DNA of 64,000 bases from Sphingomonas sp. J315 (GTDB taxonomy: Bacteria > Pseudomonadota > Alphaproteobacteria > Sphingomonadales > Sphingomonadaceae): NCBI RefSeq assembly GCF_024666595.1, contig NZ_CP088296.1, forward strand, positions 1-64,000. The letters are read 5' to 3'. How positions within the stretch are numbered: the first letter of the stretch is position 1; each line of letters opens with the position of its first letter. The notes beneath the pieces were generated by a model. That model saw only the letters and a list, made by a program, of their open reading frames with translations, was not told where the DNA came from and made no database searches. The translations under genes were made by a program, and so were the position numbers. Below are positions 50,929 to 60,328 of the stretch, one piece after another.

Positions 50929-53454
50929 TCAGAAGTTGAACTTGATCGTCCCGCCAAAGGTCTGCGGGTCGCCGACCTGCGCCGCGATCAGGCCGGTGTT
51001 GCCGCCCGTGCCCGCGAGGTAGAGGTCGATATAATCCTTGTCGAAGGCATTGCGCGCCCACAGGAATGCATCGAACTTGTCCGTGCGGAAGCCAATCCGG
51101 AAGTTGTGCAGCGCGTAGCCCCTGACCCAGGTGTAGATCGAGGGTGACGGGTTGGACGACCAACGCGAGCGCGAGCTTGCGTCATAGCCGAAGTAGAATT
51201 GCCCCTCTTCGCCAAACAACTCGCTCGGCGCATTCGCCTCCCCGCCCCACGAGAACGCCCATTTGGAAACGCCCGGCAACGGCGCGCCCGAAGCGTCATA
51301 GACCGGCGGGCTGCTGCCACCCGGCGTACCCGGCGCGCTGGGCGTGCCGACATAGGCGCACTTGTTGCCCGCCACGCCCGGCAACGTCGTACCGCCCGCC
51401 AGCTCCGGCGGTGGCGGCGCGTCGCAGAAGCTGTCGAACTTGGCATCGGTGTACGCGCCACTGACATAGGCGCTGAAACGATCGCTCGGTCGGATCGCAA
51501 AGTCTGCTTCAACGCCCTTGCTGCTGACCCGGTCTGCATTCGCGAGGTAGCCACGGACCGTCGTGCCCTGACCGTTGCTGACGCTGGCCTGGAAATCCTT
51601 GATCTTGGTATAGAATCCGGTGACGTTCAGCGTGGCGCGACGATCCCAGAACTGGGTCTTCACCCCCGCTTCGAAATGGTCGACCTTCTCTGGTTTGATC
51701 GTGAAGTAGAGCGGGATCGCGGCACCGGTGCTGTCCGCTGGCACCCCGTTCAGGTTGAGACCGGCGGTTTTGAACGAGCGCGCATAGGTCGCATAGACGT
51801 TGACGTCATCCGTCACCTCGTACCGCAGGTTGAGGTCGTAGGAGAGGTTCCACGCGCTGAGCTGGGGCGCATAATATTGCGACGCCTGCACCCCGCGCTG
51901 CGCTGCCGTCCACGGATCGCTATAGGATGGCGAGGCCGGATCTGCCGACACGACCTGTCGCGTGCCGTTGGAGGCGGTGCCGGTCACCACCGAGTTATAC
52001 AGGCCGTCCTTCTTGTCATAGTTGATCCGGATGCCCGGGGAGACGGTGAAGCGGTCGACAATTTCCCAATTCAGCTTGGCATAAGCGGCGACGCTGGTGT
52101 TATCGAGCCGGATATCGTTGATCGCGACCACATTGTTGAGCACGGCCGGGTTGTTCGACAAGGCACTGGTCGGATTCAGCAGCCACTTGCTGGCCGCCAA
52201 CCCCGTCGATTGTACGCCGCTGGTGCGAATCTTTTGGTGGAAGCCGAACAGACCGACGGTCAGGTCATAGCCTTGGCCATCGTGGTTGAAGCGGAACTCC
52301 TGCGTATACTGGTTCTGCCGGGTCGGGTTCTCGACCTTCGTATAGACCGGATAGATCGTGTAATCGCGGTCGTTCGCGGGCTTCCAGTCCCAGTAGCGCC
52401 ACGCTGTGATCGACGTCAGCGTGTTATTGTTATCGATGTCCCACACTGCGCGGAGCGACAAGCCGCCATGCTCGTTCCGGGCACGAAGCTGCGCATCGAC
52501 ATCGGTGGTCCGGTCAAAGGGATTCGCATTGGTCGGCAGAAGGCCTGGATATTGCGCCTGCTGCGCAGCGACGAGCGCGGGATATTGCCGGTTCGCCGCG
52601 CGCTGGGTCGGGCCGTAACCGCCATATTGGAAGGCGCAGCAGATCGGATCCTGAACGTTCCAGTCGCCCGAGAGGGTCAGAGCGAGCCCATTGCTCGGCT
52701 TCCACAGCAGCGAACTGCGCAACCCGACGCTGTCCTGCGACTGAATGTAGCTGTTGGTGCGCGTGTTGTAGATCGTGCCGCGACGATCGGTCGCCGTCAC
52801 GCTGATGCGTGCCGCCAGCGTGTCGCTGATCGGGCCGGAGATCGATGCCTTGCCCTGCTTGAAACTCAGGTTGCCGAGCGAAACCTCCGCCTTGCCCTCA
52901 AAGTCGGACGAGGGCGCGCGTGTGGTAATGTTGATCGCGCCGGCGGTGGTGTTCTTGCCGTACAACGTACCCTGCGGTCCGCGCAGCGTTACGATCTGAT
53001 CGACATCGACAAAGTCCAGCGTCGCCGACGCGATGCGGTTGTAATAGACGTCGTCGATATAGATTCCGACGCCCTGTTCGAACCCGTCATTGGTCAACCC
53101 GAACGGCGCTCCGATGCCGCGGATGTTGATGAAGGTGTTGCGCGGATTCTGCGAATAGAATTGCAGCGTCGGCTGCAGCTTGGTCAGCGCGCTGATGTTG
53201 TAGGTGCCCTGCGAATCGAGTGTCAGCGAATCGACGGCCGAGATCGCGACCGGCACGTCCTGCACATTTTCGGATCGGCGGCGCGCGGTGACGACGATCG
53301 TGTTCGAATCCTGCGCATCCTCCGCGTCGGCGGACGGTGTCTCGGTTTCGCCGGAGGGCCGTGTGGCTTCGACTGCTGCGGGCCTGGATTCTTCGGCAAG
53401 CGCGGCGGGCGATGCGCTGGCCAGGAGCAGGATCGAGAAGGATGAAAGGCTCAC
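50929..53454 (-). CDS. TonB-dependent receptor
   Basis: An 841-residue outer-membrane barrel that imports a scarce nutrient (siderophore, vitamin or glycan) using TonB energy. A signal peptide (LSSFSILLLASASPAALA) is followed by an acidic linker. The plug begins IVVTARRRSENVQDVPVAIS and includes FINIRGIGAPFG, GVGIYIDDVYY and TLRGPQGTLYGKNTTAGAIN. The C-terminus ends GGTIKFNF with the expected terminal aromatic. The GTG start follows an in-frame TGA two codons upstream. No regulator or enzyme neighbours hint at the substrate. Confidence 0.92.
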   Translation of the reverse strand: MSLSSFSILLLASASPAALAEESRPAAVEATRPSGETETPSADAEDAQDSNTIVVTARRRSENVQDVPVAISAVDSLTLDSQGTYNISALTKLQPTLQFYSQNPRNTFINIRGIGAPFGLTNDGFEQGVGIYIDDVYYNRIASATLDFVDVDQIVTLRGPQGTLYGKNTTAGAINITTRAPSSDFEGKAEVSLGNLSFKQGKASISGPISDTLAARISVTATDRRGTIYNTRTNSYIQSQDSVGLRSSLLWKPSNGLALTLSGDWNVQDPICCAFQYGGYGPTQRAANRQYPALVAAQQAQYPGLLPTNANPFDRTTDVDAQLRARNEHGGLSLRAVWDIDNNNTLTSITAWRYWDWKPANDRDYTIYPVYTKVENPTRQNQYTQEFRFNHDGQGYDLTVGLFGFHQKIRTSGVQSTGLAASKWLLNPTSALSNNPAVLNNVVAINDIRLDNTSVAAYAKLNWEIVDRFTVSPGIRINYDKKDGLYNSVVTGTASNGTRQVVSADPASPSYSDPWTAAQRGVQASQYYAPQLSAWNLSYDLNLRYEVTDDVNVYATYARSFKTAGLNLNGVPADSTGAAIPLYFTIKPEKVDHFEAGVKTQFWDRRATLNVTGFYTKIKDFQASVSNGQGTTVRGYLANADRVSSKGVEADFAIRPSDRFSAYVSGAYTDAKFDSFCDAPPPPELAGGTTLPGVAGNKCAYVGTPSAPGTPGGSSPPVYDASGAPLPGVSKWAFSWGGEANAPSELFGEEGQFYFGYDASSRSRWSSNPSPSIYTWVRGYALHNFRIGFRTDKFDAFLWARNAFDKDYIDLYLAGTGGNTGLIAAQVGDPQTFGGTIKFNF

Positions 53455-53580
53455 GTGTCAAAATCCCCTTGATGAAGTCCGCGTTAAACTCCATCAAACA
53501 AGTAGGGTTTAGCGACAAAGCAATTCTATTCCTACTGCATCGGTATGCTTTATGCCGTGAATTTCTGTCGCTCCGGCGCT

Positions 53581-53608
53581 CTTGAAAGCGGCCGGTCAGT
53601 TCCCAAAT
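53581..53608 (+). promoter_or_regulatory. sigma-32 (RpoH) promoter of hsp20
   Basis: CTTGAAA (53581-53587), a 14-base spacer and CCCAAAT (53602-53608) match the heat-shock consensus CTTGAAA-N(11-16)-CCCCAT-T closely. It lies about 100 bases upstream of the small heat shock gene, leaving room for a structured leader. Confidence 0.7.
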
Positions 53609-53611
53609 CAG

Positions 53612-53704
53612 CGGTGCACGGCGCCTTCGGGGCCGCGCTAAATTGGCATCGCGGATGATCCGGGTGCCGCAAGACGTTGAAATTGCTCATTGGAGGATTA
53701 CGCT
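53612..53704 (+). ncRNA. ROSE-type RNA thermometer in the hsp20 leader
   Basis: The leader folds into GC hairpins (GGCGCCTTCGGGGCCGC near 53620-53640 and GCGGATGATCCGGGTGCCGC at 53651-53670). It ends with AATTGCTCATTGGAGGATTA (53681-53700). In that last hairpin TTGCTC can pair with the GGAGG ribosome site, the hallmark of ROSE elements found before rhizobial and other alphaproteobacterial hsp genes. Heat would melt the helix and free the site. Confidence 0.65.
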
Positions 53705-54171
53705 ATGCGTCAGATCGACTTGACCCCCTTCCGCCGCTCGACGATCGGCTTCGACCGGCTCTTCGACATGCTCGAAACGACCGCGCGCCAGTCGAGCAGC
53801 GAGAATTACCCCCCTTCAACCTCGAGCGGATTTCTGATGACCGCTATCGCATCACGATCGCCGTCGCCGGTTTCAAGGCCGACGAGATCGAGATCGTCGC
53901 GCAGCAGAATCTGCTTCAGGTCTCCGGCAAGAAGGGTGAGGCGCAGGACAACAATCCTGCCCAGATGCTGCATCTCGGCATCGCCAATCGCGGGTTCGAG
54001 CGCCGCTTCGAGCTGGCGGATTTCGTCCGTGTCGAGAGCGCGGATCTCACCGACGGCCTGCTCATCATCGAGCTGGTGCGTGAGGTTCCCGAAGCGATGA
54101 AGCCGAAGAAGATCGCGATCGGCGGCGGCAGCAGCGAGGCGACCGCGATCGAACATCGCGACGTCGCCTGA
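53705..54171 (+). CDS. Hsp20-family small heat shock protein, one frameshift
   Basis: An alpha-crystallin-type chaperone of about 155 residues that holds unfolding proteins. It starts MRQIDLTPFRRSTIGFDRLF. After a C run near 53810 one base is missing and the frame changes; restored, it reads YPPFNLERISDDRYRITIAV, AGFKADEIEIVAQQNLLQVS and FERRFELADFVRVESADLTD. The C-terminal I-x-I-like motif is in PKKIAIG. It has a sigma-32 promoter and a ROSE leader upstream and a strong terminator downstream, so it is a single-gene heat-shock unit. Confidence 0.85.
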
Positions 54172-54213
54172 ATGGCACCCCCGGCGGTGCGCTCACCCCT
54201 TGCGCGCCGCCAA

Positions 54214-54250
54214 AATGGGGCGTCCGGACCCTCGGTTCGGACGCCCTTTT
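54214..54250. terminator. bidirectional rho-independent terminator
   Basis: GGGCGTCCGGACC and GTTCGGACGCCC form a long stem around CTCG. AAAA precedes the stem and TTTT follows it, so it can end the hsp20 transcript on the plus strand and the convergent secreted-protein gene on the minus strand. Confidence 0.85.
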
Positions 54251-54259
54251 GTATGAGCC

Positions 54260-54838
54260 TTACTTCGCCGGGACCGCGCCCGCCCCGGGCCAGGTCGACT
54301 CGCCGATCCGCGTCACGTCCAGCTCCATATATTTGACCGGCTTGCCGTCGACGATCCGCTCGCCGGTTTCGACCCAGCGGCCCTCCTTGATGACCGCTCG
54401 ATACCGGATCGCCACCCCGTCGGCACCTGTCATCCCCCAGGAAAACCCGTCATCGGTCAGCGTCAGCGCGAAATCACCCTGATGCCCCTGCGCATAGGAC
54501 CGCATCGTGTAGCGCTTGTTGGCCGCGTCAAAGGAGATGACCGCAAAGGCGTGAAACGGCGACATGCCATTGGGCGTATAGCTGCGCCCCTCGACCACCC
54601 GGATCGTCCCGTTCAGCATCGGGCCAACGCGCTCGGTGTGCGTGATCGAGAATTTCTGGCCGTTCGGCATGAAAACCGACGCGGTGCCGCGCCATTCGCC
54701 GTCGAGCATGGCGAGCTTGTCGAGCGCCGCCTTCTGGGCCGCCAGAACCGCCGGATCGGCCTGTTGCGCCGAACCGGGCGCGGCGATGCACAGGGCGGAC
54801 GCACACAGGGCCGTCGCCAGAGTCATTTGTCGGATCAT
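54260..54838 (-). CDS. secreted hypothetical protein (DUF1579-like)
   Basis: A 192-residue protein with a signal peptide (TLATALCASALCIAAPGSAQ). The mature domain is beta-rich: LAMLDGEWRGTASVFMPNGQ, KFSITHTERVGPMLNGTIRV and HAFAVISFDAANKRYTMRSY. This pattern resembles lipocalin-like DUF1579 proteins that may bind small ligands in the periplasm. The match is by impression. It lies 50 bp downstream of pyrG on the same strand and ends at a shared bidirectional terminator. Confidence 0.6.
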   Translation of the reverse strand: MIRQMTLATALCASALCIAAPGSAQQADPAVLAAQKAALDKLAMLDGEWRGTASVFMPNGQKFSITHTERVGPMLNGTIRVVEGRSYTPNGMSPFHAFAVISFDAANKRYTMRSYAQGHQGDFALTLTDDGFSWGMTGADGVAIRYRAVIKEGRWVETGERIVDGKPVKYMELDVTRIGESTWPGAGAVPAK

Positions 54839-54888
54839 CGGAACTCCCCCTTCCTGTCCAGGGCGGCAGGATAGCGGAGTTCAGCCGA

Positions 54889-56526
54889 TCACACCAATCG
54901 CGACTGGCGCACCGCAGCTTCGATGAAGCTGGCAAACAGCGGATGCGGGTCGAACGGCTTGGATTTCAGCTCGGGGTGGAACTGGACGCCGACGAACCAC
55001 GGATGATCGGGCCGCTCGACAATCTCGGGCAGCATCCCGTCAGGCGACATGCCGGAGAAGACCAGCCCGCCGGACTCCAGCCGCTCGCGATAGCCGGTAT
55101 TCACCTCGTAGCGGTGGCGGTGACGCTCGCTGATCTCTTCACCGCCATAGATCGAAGCGACCACGGAATTGCCGTCGAGCTTCGCCGGGTACGCGCCAAG
55201 CCGCATCGTGCCGCCTAGGTCGCCGCCTTCCTCGCGCTTCTCGATGCCGTCCTTGCTCATCCACTCGCTGATGATGCCGACCACCGGCTCCCGCGTCGGG
55301 CCGAACTCGGTCGATGATGCGTCCACGATGCCCGCCATGTTCCGCGCGCCCTCGACGCACGCCATCTGCATCCCGAAGCAGATGCCGAAATAGGGCACCT
55401 TGCGTTCGCGCGCGAAGCGGACGCTGGCAATCTTGCCCTCCGCCCCGCGCGATCCGAATGCGCCGGGGACGAGGATTGCGTGGCATGGCTCCAGATTGGC
55501 CGCGACCTCGGCATCGTCGCCCTTCTCGAACAGCTCGGCGTCGATCCAGCGGATATTCACTTTCACCTTGTTGGCGATGCCGCCATGCACCAGCGCTTCG
55601 TTGAGCGACTTGTAGGCATCCGGCAGACCGACATATTTGCCGACCACGCCGACGGTCACCTCGCCTTCCGGGTTGAACAGCCGGTCGGTGATGTCGCTCC
55701 AGCGCGACAAGTCCGGTGCGGCGCCCGGCTCGATCCCGAACGCGCGCAGCACTTCCCCGTCCAGCCCCTCGGCATGATACTGCAGCGGAACGGCATAGAT
55801 GCTCGGCGCATCGAGCGCCGGGATCACCGCGCTTGCGGGCACGTTACAGAATTGCGCGATCTTGGCGCGTTCTCCGGCGGGCAGCGGCTGTTCGCACCGG
55901 CACACCAGCACGTCGGGCTGGACGCCGAGCGATGCCAGTTCGCGCACGCTATGCTGGGTCGGCTTGGTCTTCAGCTCGCCCGCAGCGGCGATATAGGGCA
56001 CCAAGGTCACATGGACGCTGATCGAACGACCGCGACCGAGTTCATTCTTCAGCTGACGGATCGCCTCGATGAACGGCAGCGATTCAATGTCGCCGACGGT
56101 GCCGCCAATCTCGCACAGCACGAAATCCAGATCCTCGGTCTCCGCCTGTGCAAAGTCCTTGATCGCGTCGGTGACGTGCGGAATCACCTGGACGGTCGCG
56201 CCCAGATAGTCACCGCGCCGCTCGCGCTCGATGATCGTCTTGTAGATTCGGCCCGACGTGACGTTGTCCGACTGACGGCTCGCAACGCCGGTAAACCGCT
56301 CGTAATGACCAAGATCGAGGTCGGTCTCGGCCCCGTCGTCGGTCACATAGACTTCGCCATGCTGGTATGGCGACATCGTGCCCGGATCGACGTTCAGATA
56401 GGGATCGAACTTGCGAATGCGGACCTTGTATCCGCGCGCCTGAAGCAGCGCCGCAAGGCTGGCGGCCATCAGGCCCTTGCCAAGCGAGGAGACCACGCCG
56501 CCGGTGATGAAAATATACCGCGTCAT
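54889..56526 (-). CDS. pyrG: CTP synthase
   Basis: A 545-residue enzyme that makes CTP from UTP, ATP and glutamine. The synthetase domain starts [40 protein letters not shown] and [20 protein letters not shown] follow. The C-terminal class I glutaminase has the nucleophile in [18 protein letters not shown] and the His/Glu pair in [14 protein letters not shown]. The ATG at 56526 is the family start; a GTG-like start three codons upstream is less likely. It is followed upstream by secG on the same strand. Confidence 0.96.
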   Translation of the reverse strand: MTRYIFITGGVVSSLGKGLMAASLAALLQARGYKVRIRKFDPYLNVDPGTMSPYQHGEVYVTDDGAETDLDLGHYERFTGVASRQSDNVTSGRIYKTIIERERRGDYLGATVQVIPHVTDAIKDFAQAETEDLDFVLCEIGGTVGDIESLPFIEAIRQLKNELGRGRSISVHVTLVPYIAAAGELKTKPTQHSVRELASLGVQPDVLVCRCEQPLPAGERAKIAQFCNVPASAVIPALDAPSIYAVPLQYHAEGLDGEVLRAFGIEPGAAPDLSRWSDITDRLFNPEGEVTVGVVGKYVGLPDAYKSLNEALVHGGIANKVKVNIRWIDAELFEKGDDAEVAANLEPCHAILVPGAFGSRGAEGKIASVRFARERKVPYFGICFGMQMACVEGARNMAGIVDASSTEFGPTREPVVGIISEWMSKDGIEKREEGGDLGGTMRLGAYPAKLDGNSVVASIYGGEEISERHRHRYEVNTGYRERLESGGLVFSGMSPDGMLPEIVERPDHPWFVGVQFHPELKSKPFDPHPLFASFIEAAVRQSRLV

Positions 56527-56609
56527 GGGAGTCACCGCTTAGCCTTTATGCACAAGTTTGGGCAAGCGCCCGACTCCGGGCGCCGCCGAAAAAGTTTCGA
56601 TCGGATGGG

Positions 56610-56948
56610 TTAGTTGGCGAGCGGGACCGCACTGTTGTCCGCAGGCACGACCGGGGCCGGCTGCGCCGCCGGGGCGGTCTGGCTTGTCGGCGACGCCGCA
56701 CGGCTGGTGTCGATCGCGGTATCGCCGCGCGTCGCCGCCAGCACCGCCAGCGTGATGCTCATCACCACAAACGCGCCGGCCAGGATCGCTGTCGCGCGGG
56801 TCAGGAAATTGGCCGCCCCGCGCGCCGACATCAGGCCCGACGGGCTGCCACCCGTCGTCAGGCCGCCACCTTCGGACTTCTGCATCAGAATCACCGTCAC
56901 CAGCAGGAATGCGATGGCGGCATGTACGACGAGGAGGAAGGTAAACAT
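56610..56948 (-). CDS. secG: preprotein translocase subunit SecG
   Basis: A 112-residue protein of the SecYEG channel. Two membrane segments (FTFLLVVHAAIAFLLVTVIL and NFLTRATAILAGAFVVMSIT) flank the conserved QKSEGGGLTTGGSPSGLMS loop. The C-terminal tail is Ala/Pro/Thr-rich and periplasmic or cytoplasmic depending on topology. MFTFLLVV at 56948 is chosen over an ATG ten codons earlier because SecG normally begins at its first segment. Confidence 0.92.
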   Translation of the reverse strand: MFTFLLVVHAAIAFLLVTVILMQKSEGGGLTTGGSPSGLMSARGAANFLTRATAILAGAFVVMSITLAVLAATRGDTAIDTSRAASPTSQTAPAAQPAPVVPADNSAVPLAN

Positions 56949-57135
56949 CTTGGCGGTCTTTCTCGGGAAACCGGCCACATAGGGAAGCGCGCGGCGCGGA
57001 TCAACCGCGTATCGCCCGCAACGCCGCTTCGGGGATCGTCACCGAAACGGAACATTTCGTCATTGGACTGAAACGCTTTCGCAATCGGGGCGTTAATGAA
57101 CCCGAATGTCCGGTTTCTTCCGGAGCTGTAACGGA

Positions 57136-57513
57136 ATGATGAGTAGCGCTATGAATGCCATAAGCGACCATTCACTGGACCAGTGGAAATCGACCTTGAT
57201 CGATTATGTCCGGTCCGGTGAACCCGATCTGACCAATCGCCAGATGGCGCTGATGCTGCTCGTCTATCTCGAACCCGGGCCGCATACGGTGCGTGGGTTG
57301 GCCCGTGCTCTCAACGTGTCGAAGCCCGTAGTTACACGTGCCTTGAACAGGCTGGGCGCACTAAGCTATCTGCGCCGACAGCGCGACGAGACCGACAAGC
57401 GGAACATCTTCGTCGCGCGCACACCTGAAGGGGCGGAGTTTCTTGCAGAATTCGGACAATTCGTCACCGGCGACAGCGTCGGCAGCACCGGCAGACAATC
57501 CGCATCCGCGTAA
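57136..57513 (+). CDS. MarR-like winged-helix regulator
   Basis: A protein of about 125 residues. The winged helix spans DLTNRQMALMLLVYLEPGPH, TVRGLARALNVSKPVVTRAL and NRLGALSYLRRQRDETDKRN, a MarR-type recognition helix and wing. Start options are ATGs at 57136, 57139 and 57151; a GGAG lies 11 bases before the first. Its 3' end overlaps the next gene by 71 bases. It probably controls its own operon or the downstream genes; ligand unknown. Confidence 0.72.
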   Translation: MMSSAMNAISDHSLDQWKSTLIDYVRSGEPDLTNRQMALMLLVYLEPGPHTVRGLARALNVSKPVVTRALNRLGALSYLRRQRDETDKRNIFVARTPEGAEFLAEFGQFVTGDSVGSTGRQSASA

Positions 57514-57823
57514 CCGATTCGCGCTGACCGGGCGGTCGGCCCAGCTTGACCCGCGCCATGAGCCGGTACGCCGCGACCTTGCGGACGTCCGTCTGGCCGA
57601 TCGCGTCTTCGCGCCCCATTATGCCGCGCACCTCACGCACGTCGCCACCCGCGCAACCGCGCTGCGCGCGGGCAGGGATGCCGGTACCGAATTACTGGCA
57701 ACGCTGAACGCCGGCGATCTGTTTGAAGCGCTTGAGCTCTCTGCCGGCCTCGCCTGGGGCAGCGCCCCGGCTCATGGTCTAGTCGGCTATGTTGCAGCGT
57801 CCGATCTCGGACGTGTCGCATGA
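57443..57823 (+). CDS. SH3-like domain protein, remnant of an NlpC/P60-type peptidase
   Basis: A 126-residue protein starts at a TTG with a GGAG site. RHEPVRRDLADVRLADRVFA and PHYAAHLTHVATRATALRAG resemble the N-terminal SH3 part of NlpC/P60 dipeptidases common in this genomic position in sphingomonads. The chain ends after WGSAPAHGLVGYVAASDLGR with no catalytic Cys-His domain. It could bind peptidoglycan but not cut it. Its stop overlaps the argC start (ATGA). Confidence 0.55.
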   Translation: MQNSDNSSPATASAAPADNPHPRNRFALTGRSAQLDPRHEPVRRDLADVRLADRVFAPHYAAHLTHVATRATALRAGRDAGTELLATLNAGDLFEALELSAGLAWGSAPAHGLVGYVAASDLGRVA

Positions 57824-58752
57824 CGATCTCGGTCTTTATCGACGGAGCGGCCGGAACCACCGGACTCGAAATCCGCGATCGGCTCGCCGGACGTAGCGAA
57901 ATCGAGCTGATCGCGCTCGCAGATGCCGACCGCAAGGACGCAGCGAAGCGCGCCAAGGCGCTCAACAGCGCGGATTTCGTTATTCTGTGCTTGCCCGACG
58001 ATGCCGCACGCGAAGCGGTGGCGTTGATCGACAACCCGCGCACGCGTGTGATCGACGCATCGACCGCGCATCGTGTCGCCGATGGCTGGACCTATGGCTT
58101 TGCAGAACTTGAGCCAGCCCAGGCACAGGCGATCGCCGAAGCTCCGCGAGTGTCGAATCCCGGTTGCTGGCCGACCGGCTATCTCGCGCTGGTCCGCCCG
58201 CTGGTCCGCGCCGGCCTGATCCCCGCCGACTGGCAGCTCAGCGCCGGCGGCGCATCGGGCTATTCGGGCGGCGGCAAGGCGATGATCGCCGAGTTCGAGG
58301 ATGGGTCCGAACCGACCGGCTTCCGCGCCTATGGCCTGGACCTCGACCACAAGCATCTGCCCGAAATGCAGAAGCACGCCCGCATGGAGCATCCGCCAAT
58401 CTTCATGCCAGCCGTGGCTCATGCCTATCGCGGCATGCTGATCGAAGTGCCGCTCGCGCTCGCTGCCTTGCCCCGCAAGCCGTCGCCGACACAGATTCTC
58501 CAGACCCTCGCCGACGCCTATCGCGATTCGCCGATCGTCCGGGTGATCGAGGAGAATGATGCGTCGCTCGTCCGGCTTGAGGACGATGCAGGCACCGACA
58601 GGCTGACCATCCGCGTGTTCGGCAATGCCGATCGCGGCCAGGCGCGGCTGATCGCGACACTCGACAATCTTGGCAAGGGCGCGGGCGGGGCTGCGGTGCA
58701 GAACCTCAACATCATGGCCGGCCTCGACCCGACCGCCGGACTGGTGCTTTAG
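57820..58752 (+). CDS. argC: N-acetyl-gamma-glutamyl-phosphate reductase
   Basis: A 310-residue NADPH enzyme of arginine synthesis that reduces N-acetylglutamyl phosphate to the semialdehyde. FIDGAAGTTGLEIRDRLAGR is the nucleotide loop. The catalytic cysteine is in VSNPGCWPTGYLALVRPLV. GASGYSGGGKAMIAEFED and LDHKHLPEMQKHARM are family blocks. The short (about 310 residue) type 2 form is typical of proteobacteria. Its ATG overlaps the preceding stop. Confidence 0.93.
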   Translation: MTISVFIDGAAGTTGLEIRDRLAGRSEIELIALADADRKDAAKRAKALNSADFVILCLPDDAAREAVALIDNPRTRVIDASTAHRVADGWTYGFAELEPAQAQAIAEAPRVSNPGCWPTGYLALVRPLVRAGLIPADWQLSAGGASGYSGGGKAMIAEFEDGSEPTGFRAYGLDLDHKHLPEMQKHARMEHPPIFMPAVAHAYRGMLIEVPLALAALPRKPSPTQILQTLADAYRDSPIVRVIEENDASLVRLEDDAGTDRLTIRVFGNADRGQARLIATLDNLGKGAGGAAVQNLNIMAGLDPTAGLVL

Positions 58753-58830
58753 CGCAGAATAGGTATGCGCGACTTCGCAAGCCGCGCTGGCGCTGCTAGG
58801 GCGACCGCGAAGATACGATTGGGAGGATCG

Positions 58831-60288
58831 ATGCGACAGCCATTCGGCAAGCTGCTGCTGTTCGGAGCCACGGGAGACCTGGCCCAGCGGATGCTGATTC
58901 CCTCGCTCTACGGCCTCCATGCAGATCATCTTCTCCCCGAAGAACTGACGATCACGGGGACCGCGCGGTCAACGCTGTCAGATGCCGAATATCGCGACTT
59001 CTGTGCCAAGGCGCTCGAAACCTTCCTGCCGGAAGACCGCAAGGACGCCGCCGCGATCGCCAGTTTCCTGGATCGGGTCCAGTATCAGGCGCTCGATGCT
59101 TCAACGCTTGAGGGGTATGACGACCTCGCGAAGAAGCTGGGCGACATTTCAGGCGGCCTCGCCATCTTCCTGTCGACCGCGCCCAAACTGTTCGAGCCGA
59201 CGATCAAGGGTCTCGCCTCGGCAGGTCTGGCGGGTGACAATGTGCGCATCGGCCTCGAAAAGCCGCTCGGCACCGATCTGCCGTCAAGCCGCGAGATCAA
59301 TGACGCAGTGGCGTCGGTCTTCCCCGAAGACCGCACCTTCCGCATCGACCACTATCTGGGCAAGGAAACCGTCCAGAACATCCTCGCGCTCCGGTTCGGC
59401 AATTCGTTGTTCGAGCCGATCTGGAACGCGGCGGGCATCGACCATGTCCAGATCACCGTCAGCGAGACGGTCGGGCTTGAGGGCCGCGCAGGCTATTATG
59501 ACGATGTCGGCGCGCTGCGCGACATGGTCCAGAACCATATCCTCCAGCTGCTCGCGCTGATCGCGATGGAGCCCCCTGCCCGCTTCGACGGCACCGCGAT
59601 CCGCGACGAAAAGGTCAAGGTGCTGCGCTCGCTCCGCCCGATCGCCGGGCGCGACGCGGCCGATCTGACCGTCACCGGCCAATATACCGGTGGCGCATCG
59701 ACCGGAAAGATCGTCGCGGGATACGCCGAGGAGCTGGAAAAACCCTCGAAAACCGAGACCTTCGTCGCGATCAAGGCGCATGTCGACAATTGGCGCTGGC
59801 AGGGCGTCCCCTTCTACCTGCGCACCGGCAAGCGCATGACCGAACGGCGCAGCGAGATCGTCGTCCAGTTCAAGCCGGTCCCGCATTCGATCTTCGCCGA
59901 GCGCGGCGGGGTGCTCCAGTCGAACACCCTCATCATCCGCATTCAGCCGGAAGAATATGTCCGTCTGCTGGTGATGGCGAAGGAGCCGGGCCTAGATCGC
60001 GAAGGCGTGCGGCTCCGCGAAGTGCCGCTCAACCTCAGCCTCGACACAGAATTTGCCGGAACGCGCCGCCGCATCGCCTATGAGCGGCTGTTGCTTGACC
60101 TGATCGAGGGCGACCCCACCTTGTTCGTGCGCCGCGACGAGGTTGAGGCCCAATGGACCTGGATCGATGCGATCCGTGCCGGCTGGGACATGGCAGACGT
60201 CAAGCCAAAGCCCTATGCGTCGGGCACTTGGGGCCCGTCCGCCGCCATCGCACTCACCGAACGCGACGGCGTGACCTGGAACGAATGA
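58831..60288 (+). CDS. zwf: glucose-6-phosphate 1-dehydrogenase
   Basis: A 485-residue enzyme that oxidises glucose 6-phosphate to the lactone with NADP or NAD. KLLLFGATGDLAQRMLIPSL is the dinucleotide loop. FRIDHYLGKETVQNILALRF holds the active-site His and Lys. WQGVPFYLRTGKRMTERRSE follows. The start at 58831 has a GGGAGG site. It heads the Entner-Doudoroff operon with pgl, edd, glk and eda. Confidence 0.95.
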   Translation: MRQPFGKLLLFGATGDLAQRMLIPSLYGLHADHLLPEELTITGTARSTLSDAEYRDFCAKALETFLPEDRKDAAAIASFLDRVQYQALDASTLEGYDDLAKKLGDISGGLAIFLSTAPKLFEPTIKGLASAGLAGDNVRIGLEKPLGTDLPSSREINDAVASVFPEDRTFRIDHYLGKETVQNILALRFGNSLFEPIWNAAGIDHVQITVSETVGLEGRAGYYDDVGALRDMVQNHILQLLALIAMEPPARFDGTAIRDEKVKVLRSLRPIAGRDAADLTVTGQYTGGASTGKIVAGYAEELEKPSKTETFVAIKAHVDNWRWQGVPFYLRTGKRMTERRSEIVVQFKPVPHSIFAERGGVLQSNTLIIRIQPEEYVRLLVMAKEPGLDREGVRLREVPLNLSLDTEFAGTRRRIAYERLLLDLIEGDPTLFVRRDEVEAQWTWIDAIRAGWDMADVKPKPYASGTWGPSAAIALTERDGVTWNE

Positions 60289-60328
60289 CCCTCGAACCGA
60301 ACTGAAAGTTCCCACTGGAGTTGTTGAA

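Noticed and set aside
51199..53445. A 748-codon open frame opposite the TonB receptor
   Set aside because: It is antisense to a receptor with clear plug, barrel and signal motifs. Long antisense frames are expected in high-GC DNA, and its product is Arg-rich with no domain.
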